NCBI GenBank assembly: GCA_031292255.1
Contig: JARLHN010000018.1
Span: 62,001 to 126,000 of the forward strand
Reading direction: 5' to 3'
DNA: 64,000 bases
Source of the DNA: Oryzomonas sp.
GTDB taxonomy: Bacteria > Desulfobacterota > Desulfuromonadia > Geobacterales > Pseudopelobacteraceae
Below are positions 10,520 through 17,240 of this stretch, piece after piece. Position 1 is the first letter of the stretch. Each line of letters opens with the position of its first letter. The notes under the pieces are model-generated. The model was not told where the DNA came from. It did not search any database and saw only the letters and a program-made list of their open reading frames with translations. A program made the position numbers and the translations under genes.

Positions 10520-10549
10520 ATGGCCGATTTCATTTGAGAAATCGGCCAT
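10520..10549 (-). terminator. Intrinsic terminator hairpin between convergent genes
   Basis: A perfect 12-bp stem (ATGGCCGATTTC with its complement) closes a 6-base loop. Read on the minus strand the hairpin is followed by a T-rich run (TTTACTTTTGTATTTTTATT), so it most likely ends the exosortase operon. It may also stop readthrough from the RhuM-Doc gene. Confidence 0.75.
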
Positions 10550-10636
10550 GGTTTTGTTGGCTCCCCAATGGCGATAAAATCACTAACGGGGAAACATGCC
10601 TGTTATTGAACCGTTAACGATTCCGAAGCCAAGCTT

Positions 10637-11626
10637 TCAGCATTTTTTTCTCTGAAGCCCCGTAATTATCAAGTGCATCGCTATCGGCATCATCACGAAA
10701 ATACCACTGCCGATAAAAAGAAACTTCTTTGAGATTTCATAACCATAGTTCATCCCAATCACCCCCAAAAGTGCAACTTCCACCACATTCAGGAATATAA
10801 TCGCGAACAGTCCGACAAGCGCATGCGGTATGGATTTCCGGTTGCGCCACAGAAAAGGTGACATCACTCCCACATAGACTGCAATGGTGATTATTTCAAA
10901 GGATAATCCCACCTGAAGCGATCCTTCTCCTTGCCGGTAAAAGAGTGCATGGTCCCAGATCACAGATGCCATTGAATTTGCTGAAAAGAGTTTGAAAAAA
11001 AGTGAAGCCTGTACGGCCAGCAAGCGAGAATACGATTCCTTGAACCTGTAAAGCAGAAAAAATGTGACTGTGCAGATCGCAGCAGTCAGAGCGCTCTGCC
11101 GGATTGTCTTACCGGTCAACCTGAATTCCCTGTCGGCCCAGACTATCCAGATGGAAAATACCAACAGGGCAAAAATGACAGCCCAGACATATTCATGGAC
11201 AAAAAGCGTCAGGTCGAGAGAAATAGGCCCGATCAAGCCGAGGACAATCAAGCGGATCGCGTTGACGATCAGCAGAATACCCGTTGCTGCCGCAATTCCG
11301 CTTAACCGGTAAAGAAGAGAGTGTCGGGCATATAACAGGATGGCGAGCGCCAGGATGAGGATGTAATTCAGAGCGGTGCATTCTCCGGCGATCCGCAAGG
11401 GGAAACCGTTGGTATAGAGAATGTCGTCGCTGCTGGTCATGGTCATGCCGAGAATGCTGCCCACCACCTTGGTGAAGGCAATTGTGAAGTGTTGTACCGG
11501 TGGCAAAAGTGGTGTTATCAGCCTGGAAGATATGACCGCTGCAATGATCAGCAGCAGAACAAAACCAATCCCTTGGGGAAGGTGGGAATGTGCCCTCGGG
11601 CTATTTGCGGGATTTCCAGTAGCCAT
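10637..11626 (-). CDS. Exosortase-family transpeptidase with a duplicated, degenerate second half
   Basis: This is a 329-residue polytopic membrane protein. The first half has the exosortase/archaeosortase signature: Cys83 in GECTALNYI, Arg125 in NAIRLIVLGLIG and His144 in FVHEYVW. These are the proposed cysteine-protease/transpeptidase residues that cut C-terminal sorting tails in the inner membrane. Residues 200-325 look like a second copy of the same fold: NVVEVALLGVIG aligns with NAIRLIVLGLIG, but the three key positions read Ser242, Glu283 and Lys300. The ATG at 11626 lies inside the 3' end of the small sorted protein (26-base overlap), suggesting translational coupling. A longer frame to 11791 exists but runs over that gene. 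I cannot assign a named Xrt subtype. Confidence 0.85.
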   Translation of the reverse strand: MATGNPANSPRAHSHLPQGIGFVLLLIIAAVISSRLITPLLPPVQHFTIAFTKVVGSILGMTMTSSDDILYTNGFPLRIAGECTALNYILILALAILLYARHSLLYRLSGIAAATGILLIVNAIRLIVLGLIGPISLDLTLFVHEYVWAVIFALLVFSIWIVWADREFRLTGKTIRQSALTAAICTVTFFLLYRFKESYSRLLAVQASLFFKLFSANSMASVIWDHALFYRQGEGSLQVGLSFEIITIAVYVGVMSPFLWRNRKSIPHALVGLFAIIFLNVVEVALLGVIGMNYGYEISKKFLFIGSGIFVMMPIAMHLIITGLQRKKC

Positions 11627-11816
11627 AGCCCGCAATCGCAACTGTTGTAACGATGAGGATTCCGTCTCCCCCCAAGGGTGCCGTGATAATACCCGAGCCG
11701 GAGCCGGTTGTGCCCGGTGGGCCGGGAGGTCCTGCCCAGCAGGTCTGGGTAATGTCCAGAACCACAATTGATGCAAGTGCAAGCAGTTCAATGATCTGGC
11801 TGGTTCTTTTGCGCAT
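11601..11816 (-). CDS. 71-aa secreted protein with exosortase-like C-terminal sorting tail
   Basis: The ATG follows AGGAG at eight bases. Residues 1-28 form a signal peptide. A short Gly/Pro linker (GPPGPPGTTGSGSG) leads to P47-L-G-G-D-G52, then a hydrophobic segment (ILIVTTVAIAGYGYW) and a basic end KSRK. That is the three-part layout of PEP-CTERM-like sorting signals: motif, membrane helix, basic tail. After both ends are removed only about 20 residues remain. The gene lies 14 bases after the upstream gene and overlaps the exosortase start, so it is the obvious dedicated substrate. The Gly-Asp-Gly motif and the YGYWK ending resemble tails of Bacteroidetes-type exosortase substrates more than classical PEP-CTERM. 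This is inference; no cleavage has been shown. Confidence 0.7.
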   Translation of the reverse strand: MRKRTSQIIELLALASIVVLDITQTCWAGPPGPPGTTGSGSGIITAPLGGDGILIVTTVAIAGYGYWKSRK

Positions 11817-11830
11817 GGTGTCTCTCCTGA

Positions 11831-12352
11831 TTATGGCTCTTCGGCAATAATTAATAGTTTGGTTGCTGCTCCCGGCCCAGGTGCCTCGATCATATAGCTC
11901 CATCTCCCCAGGTCGTGTTCCTTGCTTGTTGCCTCTTCCTTCAGCAACAGCTTCATCCCTTGCGGCAGGGTGTTCCCCTTTTTCTGAAACGCAACATTCA
12001 GTGGCGTTCCCTTGGGGAGGCTGGAGGTTATGATGAGTTGCCATTCCTGTTTTTTTGCCATCGAACGGATATCGCCCCGCAGTTCCCGCATCGCCGGTTT
12101 CCAGTCCGGGTGGGAGATAATGACGCTGATAAAGGGTTGCCCCATCGAGGCGTTGAGATTGCCTGGAGAAATCGTGTCATAGGCGTTGTCGTAGCCATCG
12201 GTCGCCTTGGGGTGTTCGCCGATGATGACGTAGTCATACAGGCTGCCGTTCATGACCCTGATGGTGGCGGTCATGGGTTCGAGGCCCATGGCCGCCACAC
12301 ACGTCAGGATGAGCATTACCATGGTTGATGTTAAACTGAGTAATTTCTTCAT
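11831..12352 (-). CDS. Exported beta-sandwich protein, 173 aa
   Basis: The ATG overlaps the stop codon of the upstream adhesin gene (TAATG), so translation is coupled. A signal peptide covers about residues 1-22. The mature part contains ATDGYDNAYDT near residue 50, then ISHPDW and an LRGDIRS stretch. This order resembles a sandwich domain common in secreted Fn3-containing proteins, where DGYD is followed by an aromatic Trp strand and a basic Asp-Arg strand. No catalytic motif or sorting tail is visible. Its place between the adhesin and the exosortase substrate suggests a surface assembly or scaffold role, which is inferred. Confidence 0.7.
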   Translation of the reverse strand: MKKLLSLTSTMVMLILTCVAAMGLEPMTATIRVMNGSLYDYVIIGEHPKATDGYDNAYDTISPGNLNASMGQPFISVIISHPDWKPAMRELRGDIRSMAKKQEWQLIITSSLPKGTPLNVAFQKKGNTLPQGMKLLLKEEATSKEHDLGRWSYMIEAPGPGAATKLLIIAEEP

Positions 12353-14508
12353 TACTGGATGGTCAGGGTGTGGTTGACCAAGTCAAGATTCAGTATCCAG
12401 TATGCTTTCCAAGGTTCAATCTGGGGGTTACTCGCTACGGTCCAGAAGTCGTAGGTGGTGCCATTCCACCAGTAGAGACTGCTGCCAATAGTACCGGCGA
12501 AAATGGCCGATGAAAGCGCAGTGCCGTCAATCATCCAGTTTGTGCCGATGTTAGTCTTGTTGGTGGTGTTCGGGTTGGCAATCATGGTCCAGCCCGGCTT
12601 GAGGGTGACGGTGGCACTGGCAGGTCCGGCAGTACCGCTGTAGGTCAGCAGGGTGCTGCTGTTGGATGCCTCGACGAAGTAACCATAACCTGGGGTAAGG
12701 GAAGAGACCGTGGTATAGGAACCCAGCACTGAATTACTGCTTTCAGGTGTGGCGCCAGAGGGTATCCACTGATAGACGGCGCTGACCGGGCTGCCGAAGA
12801 AGGTGGCCGGGTTGACGCCGGTAGTCTGGTACGGTACTGCGACGATATTCCAGCCGTTGTACATTGGGGTATGGATAGTCATCACGGTGGTCTGGGTTGG
12901 ATCAGTGTCTGAACTGACCAGATAGGTGTAGATGGTATTGGGCAGTAACACTGAATTGTCGGTAATAGTTGTGGATGTGCCACTTGCTATCTGAACAGGG
13001 GTGCTGCCACCAGCGGAGCGTAAGATAGTAAAGGTGGTTCCTGGTATGGCGCCAGAGAAGTTGACCGTGGGCACGGTCGCAGTGGCTACAGGAGTGGTCG
13101 GAGCAGCAGCCATGGCGGCTGAGCAGGATGCCGTGGTGCCACCGCCAGTGCCGTTGCAACTCCAGTTCCACGGGCCACTGCCGCTGACTGAAGTCGGGGT
13201 GCCGGTACTGCAAAGGTTGGCGCCAGGTGCAACGAGGAATGTAACGCCGTTGGATGTGCCGCAGCCCCCGTTTGCCGTAACTGATGCAACTGCAACATTT
13301 ACTGAGCCGCTTACGGAATTGTAATCGGTGGTGTCGGATGGGGTGAAAGTTATGCCTGCGCTGTAGGTTCCGGCTGATGATGGAACGGTTGACGGCGTCA
13401 TGAAGGTAAAGGTGCCGGGAACCGAGCCGGTACCGCCGGTCAAAGAGGAGTTGGACAATGCCTGGCCAAGATTAATGCCGCTAGCGGCCGGCAGGGCTGT
13501 TATGCTCGGCGAACCCTTGGCAACAGTGATTGAAAATGCCGGCAGCGATGCCGAACCGCTGGCGTCAGTATCGGTGATGATGATGTTGCCGTAGGTGCCG
13601 ACGGTGGTCGGAGTGCCGCTCAGGGTACCGGTTGTTGTGTTGAAGCCGAGCCCCGGCGGGAGAGTGCCGCTGATGCTGAAGCTTGCGGCGTTAGTCGCCG
13701 TGGGGGTGAAGCTGTAAGGCACGCCTGCAGTGGCGCTCGTTGCCGGAGTGCCCATAATGGTTGGCAAGGGCATGGTAATGGTAACCGAGGTGCTTTTCGA
13801 ACCTATCAAGGTGCCATCCGTTACTTGGAGTGTAACAGTATGGGAACCAGCAGAGAATGAAGAAACAGCCGCAATATTCAGGGGAATGTTGACATATCCA
13901 GTGCCATTTACACTCTGTGAAGATTGAATAACCGTAGTTCCCTCAAGCCAGCTGTAAGTAAGTGGGTTGCTGCCTGTTGGAACGTATACGGTTGCCGGGA
14001 TAGTCGCAGTACCTTGCTGAGCAGTTGAAAAACTGAAATTTGATGCCAGCGTGATCAGGTAGGGGTCAACTGTGACTCCCCCCAATATTCCTCCTCCCCA
14101 GCTCATGCCACCCGGGCCATTCCCAAAATCAGTAAACGTGAATTGAAACGTATGATTAAGAGGTGTCCCAAAATAAGTTTGTTCGAAAGATGTCGACCAA
14201 TTGCCACTGTCATCTACCCATATTCCAAAAATGGAATCGTCGCTAGCCAGGACCACCCCGTTATCTTTGATCGCCCAGTTCCACCCGACCGTTGTGTCTG
14301 TCCAGGTGTTGTCGTGAACAGTAGCATTGATGGCGAAAGGAACACCAAGATACACCTTGCATGGAGCTATAAGCTTGTAAGTAGTCTGTCCATAAGAATC
14401 CGTCCACGAGGTAGACCAATTAGAGAATTCAGGACATGCGCAAAAAGCGGGGCGAATGAAAAGTGTCGAGAGAAATAAAAGCGCGAGAATGGGAATTGCA
14501 ATTTTCAT
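12352..14508 (-). CDS. Large secreted Ig-like repeat protein (adhesin-like)
   Basis: This 718-residue protein begins with a clear signal peptide (MKIAIPILALLFLSTLF) and is rich in Thr, Ser and Gly. A putative Ig domain of the He_PIG type spans about 255-335 (SGTLPPGLGFNTTTGTLSGT). It is followed by an MBG-like beta module to about 410 and a Cys-containing module (CGTSNG, NWSCNG) near 415-465. The last 170 residues repeat GWNIVAVPYQ / GWTMIANPN beta units ending in YWILNLDLVNHTLTI. It carries no sorting tail itself. It is the first gene of the exosortase operon; RBS GAGAGG lies nine bases upstream, with TATAAT about 25 bases before the ATG. A surface adhesin or matrix protein is the likely role; no ligand can be predicted. 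Confidence 0.8.
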   Translation of the reverse strand: MKIAIPILALLFLSTLFIRPAFCACPEFSNWSTSWTDSYGQTTYKLIAPCKVYLGVPFAINATVHDNTWTDTTVGWNWAIKDNGVVLASDDSIFGIWVDDSGNWSTSFEQTYFGTPLNHTFQFTFTDFGNGPGGMSWGGGILGGVTVDPYLITLASNFSFSTAQQGTATIPATVYVPTGSNPLTYSWLEGTTVIQSSQSVNGTGYVNIPLNIAAVSSFSAGSHTVTLQVTDGTLIGSKSTSVTITMPLPTIMGTPATSATAGVPYSFTPTATNAASFSISGTLPPGLGFNTTTGTLSGTPTTVGTYGNIIITDTDASGSASLPAFSITVAKGSPSITALPAASGINLGQALSNSSLTGGTGSVPGTFTFMTPSTVPSSAGTYSAGITFTPSDTTDYNSVSGSVNVAVASVTANGGCGTSNGVTFLVAPGANLCSTGTPTSVSGSGPWNWSCNGTGGGTTASCSAAMAAAPTTPVATATVPTVNFSGAIPGTTFTILRSAGGSTPVQIASGTSTTITDNSVLLPNTIYTYLVSSDTDPTQTTVMTIHTPMYNGWNIVAVPYQTTGVNPATFFGSPVSAVYQWIPSGATPESSNSVLGSYTTVSSLTPGYGYFVEASNSSTLLTYSGTAGPASATVTLKPGWTMIANPNTTNKTNIGTNWMIDGTALSSAIFAGTIGSSLYWWNGTTYDFWTVASNPQIEPWKAYWILNLDLVNHTLTIQ

Positions 14509-15238
14509 ATATTTAACCTCTCAGGCATTATATCAAGTGAAATATTAATTCTATTTACACGATCTTATTTTATTATGTAAAATATTAACAAAGTCCAACA
14601 AGGCTGCCTATTGATCAATTAACAGCTTATTTGTTGCTTGTACTGTACCGTCTCCAATTCAAATAAATTAATTTTTTGTCCCATCATGAATAATAAACTG
14701 GATCTTGATAGCAATGATGATGCCGGGATAGGGGTGGGGATGATTGCATCTTTATGGGGGCGATAGCGGTTTAGGTCTCTTTCAGATAACCCGTCCTTAT
14801 CGTAGCGGTCCATGTCGAGCTTTGAACAATAATCATTTTCACTCATGTGGATTGCAATAAAAGTAAGGCTCATCTTGTCGCCACCTTCCGAGGAAGAGAG
14901 GGTCAATATTTTCGACAACAAATTAAATTTATCAGATTCGATTTTATTCGTAAAGCCATTAGTACGATAGAAGTCCCTCCAGCTTTACCGGAGACTTCAG
15001 CAGCTTGACCGTTCCGGGATAAAGTGCAAGCCTCCCAGTTGTGAACCGCTCAAAGTTCCCAGCAAAGGAGGCTTCCGTTGACGAACATTGAAAGCTTATG
15101 CCATTGCAGCATGGGGGTTCAAGTACCACATTATTTGTATATTGGCACCTCAATGCCTTTTATTGAAGCAATATAACCAAAATCTTTGGGGTACGATTGA
15201 AATTTTGCATAAACTGCGTTAACTGTGATTCTTGTCAC
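14509..15238. other. AT-rich intergenic region
   Basis: This stretch separates two divergent surface-protein units. It is AT-rich next to the adhesin start. Minus-strand frames at 14619-14921 and 14959-15153 have no recognisable domain, and the second reads like a decayed C-terminal gene fragment (KLLKSPVKLEGLLSY). I see no convincing gene. Confidence 0.4.
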
Positions 15239-15269
15239 TTGAATTCTTGTCGTTTTTTAGTACTATAAA
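15239..15269 (+). promoter_or_regulatory. Possible sigma-70 promoter for the riboswitch leader
   Basis: TTGAAT at 15239 and TATAAA at 15264 are separated by 19 bases, slightly longer than ideal. Transcription would start near 15276, about 15 bases before the first aptamer. Confidence 0.35.
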
Positions 15270-15289
15270 CAATAAAATCAAAAAGCATC

Positions 15290-15376
15290 AAGATAGACGA
15301 TAATACTAAACCATCCGCAAGGGTGGGACGGAAAGCCTATTGGGTCTCATCGAGACAGCCGGGTCGCCGAAATATC
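15290..15376 (+). promoter_or_regulatory. GEMM-I riboswitch, predicted cyclic AMP-GMP type (GEMM-Ib)
   Basis: The GEMM-I core is complete: AATACTAAACC, a P1b stem CCATCC-GCAA-GGGTGG with a GNRA loop, the conserved GACGGAAAGCC joiner, a P2 hairpin (GGGTCTC/GAGAC) and the receptor side AGCCGGGTCGCCGAAATATC. The base equivalent to G20 of the Vibrio Vc2 aptamer is A (15305). This substitution marks the cAMP-GMP-sensing Geobacter subclass (established knowledge). GATA at 15292 can pair with TATC at 15373 to close the aptamer. That pairing competes with the terminator just downstream, so ligand binding should turn expression on. Confidence 0.92.
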
Positions 15377-15404
15377 ACAAGATATTCCGACCCGGCTTTT
15401 TTTT
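15357..15404 (+). terminator. Riboswitch-controlled intrinsic terminator
   Basis: AGCCGGGTCG pairs with CGACCCGGCT, with a second inner stem AATATC/GATATT around an ACAA loop, followed by eight T. The left arm is the 3' part of the upstream aptamer, so aptamer and terminator are mutually exclusive structures. Confidence 0.9.
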
Positions 15405-15448
15405 ATGACGCAACCTTCCGCAGAGAACAGAGAAAACAAAGGGAAACA

Positions 15449-15532
15449 CTTGAAAAAGGCAAACCGCCTGAAAAGACGGGACGCAAAGCCGCTGACCTAA
15501 ATCCCGACGGGATATGGTAGCAGGGATGCCAA
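15449..15532 (+). promoter_or_regulatory. Second GEMM-I riboswitch, predicted c-di-GMP type
   Basis: A second full aptamer starts 45 bases after the terminator. It contains AAGGCAAACC, the stem CCGCCT-GAAA-AGACGG, GGGACGCAAAGCC, and a P2 arm CTGACCTAAATCCCGACGGG (15492-15511) continuing with ATATGGTAGCAG. The G20-equivalent is G (15458), as in c-di-GMP-selective GEMM-Ia aptamers. No terminator follows; a hairpin of GAATTCAGT with ACTGAAATTC and an anti-SD element lie between it and the start codon, pointing to translational control. Confidence 0.9.
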
Positions 15533-15540
15533 GCGAATTC

Positions 15541-15597
15541 AGTACCTTCCAGACTGAAATTCAGCTTAGGCGAACAAACATCAGTCGTGGAGGTACT
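15541..15597 (+). promoter_or_regulatory. Possible anti-Shine-Dalgarno pairing
   Basis: AGTACCT at 15541-15547 is exactly complementary to AGGTACT at 15591-15597, which overlaps the ribosome-binding site GGAGG. The next CC can pair with the GG at 15589 across one bulged T. The same AGT also takes part in the GAATTCAGT hairpin, giving two alternative folds. Confidence 0.55.
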
Positions 15598-15598
15598 A

Positions 15599-16876
15599 GT
15601 GAACACTGCAAGACCAGCCAGGAACGTAAATCTTCCATTTATTCTAGTAATAATATTAGCCGGTTCAGTACTCGTCTCTTCATTTGCCGCGAATGTCTTC
15701 GCCGCCACGGCGAGCCTGTCGTGGGCCGCGCCGACTACCTATACGGACGGGACCCCCATAACCAACCTGGGCGGCTACCGGGTTTACACCGGGACCACAT
15801 CAGGAAGCTATTCACAGAATATCGATGTCGGCAATGTGACATCCTATACCGTAAGCGGTCTCAATAATGCTGCGACTTATTATTTTGCAGTTACGGCATA
15901 CGATGCCTCCGGAGACGTGAGCGGATTTTCCAGCCAGGCATCCTACACCACCCCGGCAGCGCCACCGTCGTCAAACACATACACATTGTCGGCTTCAGCG
16001 GGCAGCGACGGCTCCATATCTCCCTCCGGCTCCACTGTCGTTTCCCAAGGCACCAGCCAAACGTACGCCATTACCCCCAATACCAATTATTATATTGTCA
16101 GCGTATCGGTCGATGGAGCCGTGGTAGCCTCCAATGTAATGACGTACTCGTATACCTTCAGTGACGTGACCGCAAACCATGCCATTTCCGCCACCTTCGC
16201 CTATTGCACCAAACTGATTACGGCGTCCGCGGGCAATGGCGGGACGATCTCCCCGGCATCGGTTTATGTGGACATCGGCTCGTCGCAGACTTTCGCCATC
16301 ACTCCCAGCACCGGCTACAATATCGCGGGTGTCACGGTCGACGGCGCTTCGGTCGGTGCGGTATCCAGTTACACATTCAATAACGTAACGATCCCCCATA
16401 CGATAAGCACGACATTTTCGGCAAATTCTAGCTATAGCATATCGGCTTCAGCAGGGGCAAACGGGAACATTTCTCCGTCGGGCACGGTTTCGGTCGCCGG
16501 GGGGAAGAACCAGTCCTTCACGATAACCCCCACTACCAATTATTATATCGTCAGCGTATCGATCGACGGAGCCGTGGCCGCCTCAAATGTAATGACTTAC
16601 TCTTATACGTTCAGTAACGTGACCGCAAACCATACGATTTCCGCCACCTTCGCCCACTGCACCGAACTGATTACGGTCGGCGCTGCTGCCAACGGATCGA
16701 TTTCCCCCGGCTCAACCTATGTAAACATCGGCTCGTCGCAGACCTTCTCCATCACTCCCAACTCCGGTCACAAGATCTTGGCAGTGACGGTTGACGGCGC
16801 TTCGGTCGGCGCGATATCCAGATACACATTTAATAACGTAACGAAAACCCACAGCATCAATGCAACATTCAAGTAG
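15599..16876 (+). CDS. Secreted Fn3 plus divergent InlB B-repeat protein
   Basis: The best start is GTG 15599, six bases after GGAGG; a GTG at 15587 would overlap that site. A signal peptide covers about residues 1-36. A fibronectin type III domain follows (about 38-125, with YRVYTGTTSGSYS and YYFAVTAYDASGDVSGF). The rest is four bacterial-repeat (Flg_new_2/divergent InlB B-repeat) units of about 70 residues, alternating GSISPSG with ITPNTNYYIVSVSVDG and YTFSNVTANHTISATF patterns. Units 1 and 3, and 2 and 4, match best, so the array grew by doubling. No anchor is visible. The tandem riboswitch leader implies control by cyclic dinucleotides, in line with a surface or biofilm role. Confidence 0.85.
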   Translation: MNTARPARNVNLPFILVIILAGSVLVSSFAANVFAATASLSWAAPTTYTDGTPITNLGGYRVYTGTTSGSYSQNIDVGNVTSYTVSGLNNAATYYFAVTAYDASGDVSGFSSQASYTTPAAPPSSNTYTLSASAGSDGSISPSGSTVVSQGTSQTYAITPNTNYYIVSVSVDGAVVASNVMTYSYTFSDVTANHAISATFAYCTKLITASAGNGGTISPASVYVDIGSSQTFAITPSTGYNIAGVTVDGASVGAVSSYTFNNVTIPHTISTTFSANSSYSISASAGANGNISPSGTVSVAGGKNQSFTITPTTNYYIVSVSIDGAVAASNVMTYSYTFSNVTANHTISATFAHCTELITVGAAANGSISPGSTYVNIGSSQTFSITPNSGHKILAVTVDGASVGAISRYTFNNVTKTHSINATFK

Positions 16877-16881
16877 TTTCC

Positions 16882-16906
16882 GGGCGGAAAGGGTTCTTTT
16901 CCGCCC
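16882..16906 (+). terminator. Hairpin after the riboswitch-controlled gene
   Basis: GGGCGGAAA pairs with TTTCCGCCC seven bases after the stop codon region. The T-rich part lies in the loop rather than after the stem, so it may be only a partial terminator. Confidence 0.45.
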
Positions 16907-17211
16907 ATGCGGCGTCAATCTTCGGGCTTGCTTGTGACTTCGGCCGTTGGCCTCACCCTTCGGGCGCCTTCTCGGTCCAATTTAACAAGCTAAATTGTGC
17001 GGCGTACCGCCCCTCATCCTATCCTTTTCCCGGAGGGAGAAGGGATACCGTTAGGCCGGGTGAAGGCCTCCGCGCAATCTCTTGATTTCCTGGCCTGGAC
17101 AAAAAAACCTCCTTTTCGAATCGGAAACCAATATTTTCTCATCCGGAGTTTCCGGATGAGAAAATAAACAGCCTCGCGGCACCGTACGCTCGAATCTGAG
17201 TCTGAACCTGA
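16907..17211. other. Intergenic with dispersed-repeat-like sequence and a strong hairpin
   Basis: The segment around 17010-17050 (CCCCTCATCCTATCC, CCCGGAGGGAGAAGGG) looks like a common dispersed bacterial repeat. A perfect 15-bp inverted repeat follows at 17133-17165 (listed separately). No gene is supported. Confidence 0.5.
17133..17165. repeat. Perfect 15-bp inverted repeat, 3-base loop
   Basis: ATTTTCTCATCCGGA and its exact complement flank GTT. It lies about 45 bases upstream of the extended -10 of the next gene. It could be a terminator, an operator-like palindrome or a repeat; there is no clear T-run on the plus strand. Confidence 0.7.
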
Positions 17212-17217
17212 TATAAT
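17209..17217 (+). promoter_or_regulatory. Extended -10 promoter element
   Basis: TGATATAAT fits the TGnTATAAT extended -10 pattern. The -35 region is weak. The leader to the ATG at 17241 would be only about 17 bases, just enough for its GGAG site. Confidence 0.45.
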
Positions 17218-17240
17218 GACTAATGAAGGAGAATCGGACC

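Noticed and set aside
14619-15153. Two minus-strand frames of 100 and 64 aa
   Set aside because: No recognised motif, poor starts and AT-rich context; at most decayed fragments.
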